Positions 23,527 to 30,740 of a stretch of 64,000 bases of DNA are shown here, piece after piece (the first letter of the stretch is position 1; each line of letters starts with the position of its first letter). The translations under genes and the position numbers were made by a program. Source of the stretch: an uncultured Bacteroidia bacterium (GTDB lineage Bacteria > Bacteroidota > Bacteroidia > Bacteroidales > UBA932); assembly GCA_902761655.1 (NCBI GenBank), contig CACWLD010000002.1, positions 1 to 64,000 on the forward strand, read 5' to 3'. The notes beneath the pieces are model-generated. The model saw only the letters and a list, made by a program, of their open reading frames with translations, had not been told where the DNA came from and made no database searches.

Positions 23527-23912
23527 AATAATTCAGCCGATATCTTAGGAAGAAGGCCACGGTCCGCCGGGAGCCAGTCCAGGGATTCCAGATCCCTGGC
23601 ACTGACCCAACGGGCGGCCTCGTGTTCATTAAGATGCATTGACTCCGACTTGAGGGAGCAGATAAAACAGTGCATCGTAAGGTGGAAGGCCGGATAGTCC
23701 CACTCCACGGTATCCACATAGGATTCAATCTCTATGTCAGCACAGAGTTCCTCGCGGATTTCCCGCTCCAGGGCCTCCTGCGGCGTCTCGCCAGGTTCAA
23801 TCTTCCCGCCGGGAAATTCCCATCGGTCCTTGAAATCACCATAGCCGCGCTGGGTGGCAAATATCCTGTCACCCTTCCTTATCACCGCCGCCACCACCTC
23901 TATTCTTTTCAT
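23523..23912 (-). CDS. NUDIX hydrolase, MutT-like
   Basis: A 129-residue NUDIX pyrophosphatase. The Nudix box is complete (GGKIEPGETPQEALEREI, then REEL; residues about 35-56). The N-terminus VVAAVIRKGDRIFATQRGYGDFKDRWEFPGG is typical of MutT/CTP-pyrophosphohydrolase-type enzymes that remove 8-oxo-dGTP or other altered nucleotides. It is monocistronic and convergent with the S41 peptidase gene, sharing a 4-nt stop overlap. Exact substrate unproven. Confidence 0.9.
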   Translation of the reverse strand: MKRIEVVAAVIRKGDRIFATQRGYGDFKDRWEFPGGKIEPGETPQEALEREIREELCADIEIESYVDTVEWDYPAFHLTMHCFICSLKSESMHLNEHEAARWVSARDLESLDWLPADRGLLPKISAELF

Positions 23913-24275
23913 ATCTCAAAGATAGTCATTTTTCTCCGTCTCCCGTCCTCCTAGCCCATTTCTCGTCCTGCACCGCCTGAACGGGCAACTCCCTTCCCCA
24001 CTTGGACCACATAACTGAGTTTTGCGGCTCAGGTGATGGTTATTTTCTATCACCTGGCCACCATAATAGGGCTTGTAGGCACCTCAGTGGCACATTAGGC
24101 TGGCCAGGTGATAGTTTTTTCCCTTCACCGGGGCCATTTTTCGTAATATTTGGCCCAGGTAAAAGGCAAAAAGAGCCAACCCAAGGGGTTCAAGACCCGT
24201 TTTCATCAATTAGCCGTATACTTTTATGGAAAACGGATGGCTATGGCTACATTGCACCAACAAATAACAGATTAG
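23913..24275. repeat. Repeat-rich intergenic region upstream of the RAYT transposase
   Basis: This 363-nt gap holds no credible gene but several inverted repeats. CTATCACCTGGCCA (24047-24060) and TGGCCAGGTGATAG (24101-24114) are perfect 14-bp inverted copies around 40 nt, the second followed by a T-run. CAGGTGAT (24030-24037) also pairs with ATCACCTG (24049-24056), so alternative foldings are possible. Further short hairpins include GGGCCA/TGGCCC near 24131-24156 and GGGT/ACCC near 24186-24198. Clustered palindromes beside a Y1-type transposase are the usual arrangement of REP/BIME elements with their RAYT. Confidence 0.7.
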
Positions 24276-25109
24276 ATGAAAGAGAAACACTATTATCATA
24301 TCAGCACCAAAGGTCTGGAGGTTGATTTGTTTAAAGACGAGGAAGACTTCCGTCAGATTCTATTCATAATAGCTTTGACCTTTGGATCAGACCCACAATG
24401 TGAGATTGTGTGTTACAGTATAATGAACAACCATATCCATCTGGTAGTATACGGCGTCCTTGAGAATATTGACCGGCAACTTGTCAGCCTGAAGAAAAGA
24501 TATTCAATGTGGTATGCCAAGAAATATGGAGTTAACAAGATATTCTGGGGAGTACCGTGCAAGATAAGGAAATGTGAAGATAACGAGGACGTCAAATGTT
24601 GCATTGGGTATGATTATTACAATCCCGTAAAGGCCGGCCTGACAAACAATCCTTTTTATTATCCGTGGTCTTCCGTGTCTGCCCATTTCCGCAACGAGCA
24701 CTTTCTATTGATATCCCACGAGAACAACCATACACCAAGGGCGCAAAGAAAGATAATACATTCTCACTGCACTTTGCCTAAGGGCGTAAGGCTTTTAGAG
24801 AATGGGGCCCCTGATCCGCTGTCATTGATCCGGCCAGAACACGTAAGGAATCTTATGAGGTCCGCTAAATCCCTGAACTACTTCATTTTCAAGAGCAGGG
24901 ACGGGCAAGTCAACATAAATGACACAGTGTATTTATGCAACGATATGTCTGCAAGGGATAAAGCAAAAGAAATAGCTTCCCGGATTTGTGGCCGGGAAGC
25001 TAATCTTGAGAATCTTTCCTCTGAACTTAAAATGGAGGTGGCAAATGTATTGAAATATACCTACGGCACACCATTTAAAGTTGTTGCAAGGATACTAGGT
25101 ATCAAGTGA
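24276..25109 (+). CDS. REP-associated tyrosine transposase (RAYT), HUH/Y1 family
   Basis: A 277-residue single-strand DNA transposase of the IS200/IS605-like Y1 group. The HUH motif is HIH (53-55, in MNNHIHLVVYG), and the catalytic Tyr is most likely Y112 in GYDYYNPVKAGL, equivalent to the Y-x-x-x-NPV motif of RAYTs. A C-terminal extension ends in a helix-turn-helix-like part (VLKYTYGTPFKVVARILGIK). Such proteins cut and join palindromic REP sequences rather than moving as ordinary insertion sequences. No flanking IS ends or TnpB are seen. Its open frame is intact. The gene is somewhat AT-richer than the housekeeping genes, yet I found no CATG in it. Confidence 0.85.
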   Translation: MKEKHYYHISTKGLEVDLFKDEEDFRQILFIIALTFGSDPQCEIVCYSIMNNHIHLVVYGVLENIDRQLVSLKKRYSMWYAKKYGVNKIFWGVPCKIRKCEDNEDVKCCIGYDYYNPVKAGLTNNPFYYPWSSVSAHFRNEHFLLISHENNHTPRAQRKIIHSHCTLPKGVRLLENGAPDPLSLIRPEHVRNLMRSAKSLNYFIFKSRDGQVNINDTVYLCNDMSARDKAKEIASRICGREANLENLSSELKMEVANVLKYTYGTPFKVVARILGIK

Positions 25110-25111
25110 TG

Positions 25112-25477
25112 TCAATTGGACCCTGAAGCACCAAGGGCTTCCCTCAGGTCTTTCTTGTTGAGGGGAAAGACGTGGCCGAAGAGGCCAAGGGATACCTTCT
25201 TGACTTCTCCCTTGAGGTCCTGGATTTCACCTACGGAGCAGATGAAACGGTCCTTGACCACCAGTCTGTTGTCCAGGTAGGCACCGGTAATGCCGCTGCC
25301 AATGGATCCGACAATTGAGCCAAGCCCTTCAAGGTTATCCTCTTTAAGCCTGTTATTGATGGATTCGTTGACAACTGACATCAATGCGTCCTTGTGGTCC
25401 TGCTTTTTGGGGCAGGTCAAAGCTGCGACGGCCCCAAGGGCCACGACAACCAACAATGTGAACAATAACTTTTTCAT
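25112..25477 (-). CDS. Small exported protein, DUF4359-like
   Basis: A 121-residue protein with an N-terminal hydrophobic signal or anchor (MKKLLFTLLVVVALGAVAAL). The following sequence (CPKKQDHKDALMSVVNESINNRLKED, and VVKDRFICSVGEI...VSLGLFGHVFPL) resembles DUF4359 proteins, which have no known role. It is convergent with the RAYT gene, with only 2 nt between stops. Confidence 0.65.
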   Translation of the reverse strand: MKKLLFTLLVVVALGAVAALTCPKKQDHKDALMSVVNESINNRLKEDNLEGLGSIVGSIGSGITGAYLDNRLVVKDRFICSVGEIQDLKGEVKKVSLGLFGHVFPLNKKDLREALGASGSN

Positions 25478-25513
25478 ACTGCAAATATAAGCAAACTAGA
25501 AATACGGTATTAA

Positions 25514-27145
25514 TCAGAATCTGTGGAACGGCCTGAAATCAAATTGTTCATTTTTATCAACATAGATTGTAACAGTGCCATAGTCGACAGACCAACTCGC
25601 ACATTCTACCTTTGAAAAGTCTTTCTTAACAAGGCTCGAGGTCCAGAAACGAGACGGATCCTGGAGATCTCCTTCCAAATAATTGATTCGTTCAGCGAGA
25701 GCGCGACGTAGGATTCGAGAGTCCATACTCATTTTCATACAGTCCTTGATGGAAGGAATAAACCAGAATGAAACCACATCTGAGCCATCGCTGTCTTTAC
25801 CTCTATATAAAGCACTCCGCCATTTATTGTGATAATCTTTAAGACACCTGACAGGATTGACGCTCTTGTTTTGAGGAACCGTCCGATTGTAATAATGATA
25901 ATGGGATGTCAACCTGTACCCACTTTGGGAGGTACAGTCAACTGTACAATTATAATCATCCCCTGCTTCCTTCCAAGCATCAGTTAAACTATAATCTATC
26001 GCTCCGCCTTGATCTGACCAAGTCATCTTTTTACCATACGGATGTACCGCTACCGCATATCCATGACAATCTTTATACTTCGACCTCTCATTACTTGGAT
26101 CCGGTTCATAGGAGACAAAACCCTCCACCGGATCAAAGTATGCTGTGAACTCTATTCCTACCTTCATCTGGCTACTACCGTTAGGGTTTAATTCAATAAT
26201 GATGGCTTTTGCATGATACTTCAGTAATGATTTATTGCTTACATCATCCCATAGAGTATAACTATCTTTTATCAGAGTCCTTCCATCAGCATCTTTACTA
26301 ATCCTCAGTCCGCCATCAATTGTACCTAGCCTGCCGCCATAATTATATTTAAATTCTAAAGGGAGTGACGTAACCAAGAAGTCCAATGGTTTAGGATCCG
26401 AAGCATAATATTGAACAACTTGGATGTTAGCTGTTTCGGTAATAAGTTCATCTATATTACGTCTCTTAGTAATAAGATATGTATAATACTCCGCCGCTTC
26501 TTTTATATTTTTCGTGTCAATTACGCCGCAATAATAATGAGCATCGTCGCTGAGTGTGAATTTAGTTTTTCCCTTGCCATCGCCCGGTTGGTCCTTGATG
26601 GGCATCTTGTTGATGTTTTCCATCATATATTTATTTTTGCAAACCAACCTTATACACTGCTGGGCCGTGGAAGGAAGCACTTTAAAATCAAGCGTAAAAG
26701 AATCTCCAGGCTTCACTTCCAAACCCCACGTTAAAGCCAGGTTGCTTTGTGTCTGAACGTTTTGCCCATCCTTTATCTCTTCGGTAATGAGTTGTATGTG
26801 TGTAGGTGCATCATAGATTCTTACAAGAATACTGGCTTGAGCACTACCTGATTTTGCTTTGGCTGTAAGTATAATATGGTCTGGAAATGGTGGAAACTCT
26901 TTAGCTCCCTTCGTTTGCTTTATTGCAGTCAGAATACCGCTGCTGCTGATTGTAGCATATTTGGAGGTGACAGACAGGGTAACATCGTCCTTTGTTCCTC
27001 CCTGGACTTGCAGAAGAGATTTGACGTCATAACTATTATCAACGTCCATCTCAAGGTAATAGCTAGGCATTACACCTGTCATGTTAAGGCCTTCGCCCAG
27101 ATATGGGTCTGATGGCTTGCTGAAAGAAATAATTGTGATTGGCAT
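25514..27145 (-). CDS. Signal-less protein with Ig-like and C-type-lectin-like (Lcl/paralogous-domain) regions
   Basis: A 543-residue protein. ATG 27145 is preferred over the TTG further upstream. Residues about 40-111 look like a BIG2-type bacterial Ig domain (TKDDVTLSVTSKYATISSSG...SAQASILVRIY). The C-terminal part (about 360-543) has the order of the CLec-fold 'Lcl/Fibrobacter paralogous' domains: a Trp-rich entry (MTWSDQGGAIDYSLTDAW), FWFIPSIKDC, RFWTSS, a SWSVDYG strand and an end RPFHRF resembling the usual RPVRAF. Such domains bind ligands and are often surface-exposed, but no signal peptide is visible here. The gene is AT-rich and holds several CATG sites, so it looks acquired. Function unknown. 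Confidence 0.68.
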   Translation of the reverse strand: MPITIISFSKPSDPYLGEGLNMTGVMPSYYLEMDVDNSYDVKSLLQVQGGTKDDVTLSVTSKYATISSSGILTAIKQTKGAKEFPPFPDHIILTAKAKSGSAQASILVRIYDAPTHIQLITEEIKDGQNVQTQSNLALTWGLEVKPGDSFTLDFKVLPSTAQQCIRLVCKNKYMMENINKMPIKDQPGDGKGKTKFTLSDDAHYYCGVIDTKNIKEAAEYYTYLITKRRNIDELITETANIQVVQYYASDPKPLDFLVTSLPLEFKYNYGGRLGTIDGGLRISKDADGRTLIKDSYTLWDDVSNKSLLKYHAKAIIIELNPNGSSQMKVGIEFTAYFDPVEGFVSYEPDPSNERSKYKDCHGYAVAVHPYGKKMTWSDQGGAIDYSLTDAWKEAGDDYNCTVDCTSQSGYRLTSHYHYYNRTVPQNKSVNPVRCLKDYHNKWRSALYRGKDSDGSDVVSFWFIPSIKDCMKMSMDSRILRRALAERINYLEGDLQDPSRFWTSSLVKKDFSKVECASWSVDYGTVTIYVDKNEQFDFRPFHRF

Positions 27146-27243
27146 AATATAAGGGTTTAGGGATTGGCACACGCATGCCTGGTTAGGGCATATAAATATA
27201 ATAATAATTCAATTCAATACGCACTGATATGTAAGTAATTACA

Positions 27244-29217
27244 TTACCAGGAGTATTCTACTAAAATCATTGCGTTGAAACCCGGCATCGGATAGCCCTG
27301 GACAACCTGATAGGATTGGTTGAAGATATTGTTGAGGGTGATGCCTACAGAAAGCTCGGACAGGTTCCCAACAAGGAATTTGTTCATCAGGGAGGCGTCG
27401 CTGATGGACCACGGGGCAATACGGTAATCGTCAGTGTTGGCGGAGCGCGACCAGCGCTCCCCTGTCACGGTGGTATCCCAGGAGAATGACAATCTTTCCC
27501 ACATTAAGGCCAGGTTCACTCCCCCGCTGTGAAGCGGGATGTAAGGGACCTGGTTCCCCCAGGTAAAGCTTCCGGGTGAGCTGTGGTCCAGGGCTTGCTG
27601 GAAGGTGTAGCGGAGCGTCAGGTCCGCTCTCCTGTCAGCAAAGCCCAGGTCGCGCCCCACCTGGAGCTTGGCGTCGAGCCCGGTAACATCCACCTTGCCA
27701 ATGTTCAGCATCGTCCATCGGAACTGGGAAGCCGTGGGGATGGCCACTATCTTCTGGTCGATGTGGTTGTAGTACGGCGATATGCGTGCCTCCCATTCCA
27801 GCGCGCCGCTGCGCGCCGATATCCGGATATCGGCTCCGGCCTGCGCCGCGGACTCCGGCACCAGCGCCGAATTCCCCATCAGCGAATAATACAGGTCGTT
27901 GAACGAAGGGAGGCGGTACGTGCGCTTGGCAAAGGCATCGACCTCCAGCCAGGAAACCGGACGCACGAATACGCTCACCGACGGCATCCAGGCATCCCTG
28001 AACTTGTTCTCCCGCGTCCAGCCGCCAGCGTTCTTCTGGTCGAAGAAGTCCCAGGAGCCCATATACGCAATGTGCGCGGCTGCGCGGAAACGCTCCCAGG
28101 TAAGGAGCGTTGCAAGGGCGCCGGTGAATACGGTTCGGCGTGGCTTTACAAACTGGCCCACGTCAGAATCCAGGGTGTTGCGCTGAAGGTCTGTGCTAAG
28201 GTCTACAGACCAGGGGTCGCTCAGACCAAGTGACTGTGCCAGAGATATATAGGCAGACTGCTGCTTGTAATGGAGATTATACGGCAGAGCCATCGGATTC
28301 TTCTCCGGATGCGTGTTGTAGTGTATGTAATTGTTGGAGTATTTGAACTTGACGGCAGATGAATAACGGTCCGTCCAGTCCTTGGTCCAGCCGCCCTGGG
28401 CAAAAAGGTCCCTGTCTGCCTGGCGCTCCGCGCTGAAAGGGAACTCTTCCGAGCGGCGGATTACCGGCCCCGGAAAGCCCCGCTCGGAGCCATATCCGTA
28501 CAGCAGCAGGTTCCACTTCCCTCCCATCAGCTTTCCGGACAGGCGTGTGTCCAGGCGAAGGCTGGTGATGTCGCCGTTCTCCCTGGTCAGTGGGGTCCCA
28601 AAGAAATCGTACTTGTATTTCCCATTGCTGGAGAGGAACTCCGCACCTACTCTCAAGAGGACTTTCCCCAGACGGCGGTTCCATTGAAAGGACGGATTGA
28701 CGGTCCCGAAAGATCCACCTCTGAAACGGACTTTGTATTCGCTGTCTTTCCATATCAGGGGAGGTTCCTCGCTTACAAGATGAACGGCTGCGCCCGATAC
28801 GTACTCCTTTGCCGTCTGCAAGCGCTGGGTCTTGACCGCGTTATATAGCGCCACCGCACTCAGGCCATCAACCGAGAAGCGCCCCAGGTCAACCTGCATA
28901 TTCTGGGCGTTGTCTATCTGGATTCCATCCAGGAACACGCCCACGTGCTCGCTTCCCAGGCTCCTGACGTTGATGGTCTTGAGGCCGCCCACTCCACCGT
29001 AGTCCTTTACCTGAACCCCCGTGAAGCGCCTCAGCAGCTCGCTCACCTGCGCAGACGGCCTTACCTGCCCCGGCAGGAAGGCCACCTGCTCGGAAGGCCT
29101 CACCACCGGCCGGACTTTATAGGAAAACACCCTGGCCTCCACAAGGGTATCCGTCTGCTGGGCTGAAAGGCTGCAGCAGACGGATACCATCAATGCTATG
29201 AGACCCGTACGACGCAC
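27244..29217 (-). CDS. btuB: TonB-dependent outer-membrane receptor, probable cobalamin receptor
   Basis: A 657-residue receptor: signal peptide (MRRTGLIALMVSVCCSLSA), plug domain (VSELLRRFTGVQVKDYGGVG...INVRSLGSEHVGVFLDGI) and a beta-barrel ending in an aromatic residue (VEYSW), as usual for outer-membrane barrels. It starts at a GTG that overlaps the TAG of the upstream lipoprotein gene (TAGTG), so translation is coupled; an ATG at residue 10 is an alternative but would cut the signal peptide. Lying downstream of a cobalamin riboswitch and a beta-propeller lipoprotein, it most likely imports vitamin B12 or related corrinoids. It lacks the N-terminal carboxypeptidase-like extension of SusC-type receptors. 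Confidence 0.87.
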   Translation of the reverse strand: MRRTGLIALMVSVCCSLSAQQTDTLVEARVFSYKVRPVVRPSEQVAFLPGQVRPSAQVSELLRRFTGVQVKDYGGVGGLKTINVRSLGSEHVGVFLDGIQIDNAQNMQVDLGRFSVDGLSAVALYNAVKTQRLQTAKEYVSGAAVHLVSEEPPLIWKDSEYKVRFRGGSFGTVNPSFQWNRRLGKVLLRVGAEFLSSNGKYKYDFFGTPLTRENGDITSLRLDTRLSGKLMGGKWNLLLYGYGSERGFPGPVIRRSEEFPFSAERQADRDLFAQGGWTKDWTDRYSSAVKFKYSNNYIHYNTHPEKNPMALPYNLHYKQQSAYISLAQSLGLSDPWSVDLSTDLQRNTLDSDVGQFVKPRRTVFTGALATLLTWERFRAAAHIAYMGSWDFFDQKNAGGWTRENKFRDAWMPSVSVFVRPVSWLEVDAFAKRTYRLPSFNDLYYSLMGNSALVPESAAQAGADIRISARSGALEWEARISPYYNHIDQKIVAIPTASQFRWTMLNIGKVDVTGLDAKLQVGRDLGFADRRADLTLRYTFQQALDHSSPGSFTWGNQVPYIPLHSGGVNLALMWERLSFSWDTTVTGERWSRSANTDDYRIAPWSISDASLMNKFLVGNLSELSVGITLNNIFNQSYQVVQGYPMPGFNAMILVEYSW

Positions 29218-30410
29218 TAATAGATTGCAAAGTGGCCGGGGCAGACACCCGCCTGGACGGTCCAGAGCTTGTTACCGTGCCAGTAGCAGGTGACGGATCC
29301 CGGATTGAAATAATCTGAGGACCATTTGGTCTCGCCCTCATCTTCATAAGAAGACAGGGCAAGCTCGCCTACAAAAATAGTGTTTTCATTCAGGACTCCT
29401 ATTGAATAAGGAGTGTTATGAGTCAGGTTAAGCGTCAGAGGGGTTTTAACGCCGTTCTTTACCGTGAATGAACTGTATGAGTGGTCCGCGCCCCATAGGA
29501 ATTCGGTTTCCGTACCTATGCAATATACGGTATCGCCATTGATGGTGGACACGCTCACATTATCAGCAATGTGTACCGGACTGTCCGGGCTGGCGGCCTT
29601 GAACATATACAGGCCGGAATGCACATCATAATAGTTGCCCATAGTTGTAACATATATATTACCCTTGCCGTCTGAATAGACGTTCTTCAGATTGATCTGG
29701 ACTTCCACTTCCTTTTTAACGGCAAACGACGCGGCGTCTATTATGCTCACCGTATTGTCATACGAATAGGTAGGAGGCAGGGCCAATCCTCCGGAGTTTG
29801 CAACATACAGGTTACCGTTGTAACAGGCTATTCCTTCCGGCTGATAGCCCACTTCCACTGTTCCTTCAACCTCCTTTGTCTTGAGGTTGATCCTGTATAC
29901 CTGGCCTTTGGGATTGGAATAATCTACAAGGTCATAGCCTTCATACTGGGAAAAAGCCCCCGCCCAGGAAGTCACATAGGCATAGTTCGCATCATAGGCA
30001 ATGTTGCGCGGCGTAGGAACGCTGATAGCCTTGACCTCCGTTTCGTCATCGCAGGAAATCACTTCAACCAAACCGGAGTTGTTCACCACAATCCACAATT
30101 CGTTATTGATGACGGCCACGTCGTTACCAACATCTCCAAGACCTCCGCGAACTGAAGGGTTCATCTTCCCAAAGGCATCGGTAATATAAAGGCCGGCGGG
30201 AAGGCGCAGGAAATCCAGGGTGGAGTTATTGGAGCCCATACTTCCTTCGTTGAGCAGGAATACCTTGTTTGCCTGGTTGGCAAAATTGTCAACGTTTACA
30301 GTGACGCCAGAAAGGCCGTTGTCTTTAGATGGAATCTCGTGCTGTTCAATCTTCTGGCAGGCGCCCATAAAGAGAGCGCCACAGAGCAATAGCAATGCAG
30401 TTTTTTTCAT
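29217..30410 (-). CDS. Surface lipoprotein with beta-propeller, BtuG-like
   Basis: A 397-residue lipoprotein (lipobox FMGAC, Cys18). The mature part has repeated YncE/SMP-30-like blades (VFLLNEGSMGSNNSTLDFL, NIAYDANYAYVTSWAG, QPEGIACYNGNLYVANSGG, NTVSIIDAASFAVKKEVEV), matching the DUF5074-type propellers of Bacteroidetes. The B. thetaiotaomicron BtuG proteins are propellers of this sort that bind cobalamin tightly on the surface and pass it to BtuB. Location directly after a cobalamin riboswitch and before a TonB-dependent receptor supports the same role. First gene of the two-gene operon. Confidence 0.85.
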   Translation of the reverse strand: MKKTALLLLCGALFMGACQKIEQHEIPSKDNGLSGVTVNVDNFANQANKVFLLNEGSMGSNNSTLDFLRLPAGLYITDAFGKMNPSVRGGLGDVGNDVAVINNELWIVVNNSGLVEVISCDDETEVKAISVPTPRNIAYDANYAYVTSWAGAFSQYEGYDLVDYSNPKGQVYRINLKTKEVEGTVEVGYQPEGIACYNGNLYVANSGGLALPPTYSYDNTVSIIDAASFAVKKEVEVQINLKNVYSDGKGNIYVTTMGNYYDVHSGLYMFKAASPDSPVHIADNVSVSTINGDTVYCIGTETEFLWGADHSYSSFTVKNGVKTPLTLNLTHNTPYSIGVLNENTIFVGELALSSYEDEGETKWSSDYFNPGSVTCYWHGNKLWTVQAGVCPGHFAIY

Positions 30411-30459
30411 ATCAGATTTACGTTTAAACCAGGACTTGTCCCCGAGCCCGTTTGTTCAA

Positions 30460-30640
30460 CTTGACTATGGCAGGTCTTCTGACTGGTCCCGGCCCCTGCC
30501 TTCTCATCCCCTTGGGGACAATGGCGTACTGATAGGGTACCGTTATGGATTTCACAGCTGCGGGCACAGTTCCGGATTTGCACCGGCTTCCCTTTTGAGC
30601 CTGCCGGAACCGCCCGGCAAGGCACCATAATCCGGGACAA
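30460..30640 (-). ncRNA. Cobalamin (AdoCbl) riboswitch
   Basis: Read on the minus strand the region contains the conserved cobalamin-riboswitch core: GGTGCC near the 5' end, GGGAAGCCGGTGCAAATCC, CTGTGCCCGCAGCTGTGAA, and the B12 box AGTCAGAAGACCTGCC (plus-strand 30469-30484). It lies about 50 nt before the BtuG-like lipoprotein gene and should repress the uptake operon when cobalamin is plentiful. It fills most of the 330-nt gap 30411-30740. Confidence 0.93.
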
Positions 30641-30645
30641 ATTTA
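30638..30645 (-). promoter_or_regulatory. Putative -7 box upstream of the riboswitch
   Basis: CAAATTTA reads TAAATTTG on the minus strand, matching TAnnTTTG, and sits just 5' of the riboswitch core, so transcription would begin at the aptamer. No exact -33 element is seen. Confidence 0.45.
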
Positions 30646-30740
30646 TAAAATATTATCCAGTATTCTTTATTAAGAATTTTTTTTAGAAATTTGTATATAA
30701 TACCCCAAAACGGATTATTTCATACAATTGTCACAATATT

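Noticed and set aside
24002..24325. 107-residue plus-strand frame over the repeat region before the RAYT gene
   Set aside because: It runs through the inverted repeats and into the RAYT start in another frame; no domain or plausible start.
25514..27145. Diversity-generating retroelement target
   Set aside because: The C-terminus resembles CLec-fold variable proteins, but no reverse transcriptase, template repeat or accessory gene is in the window.
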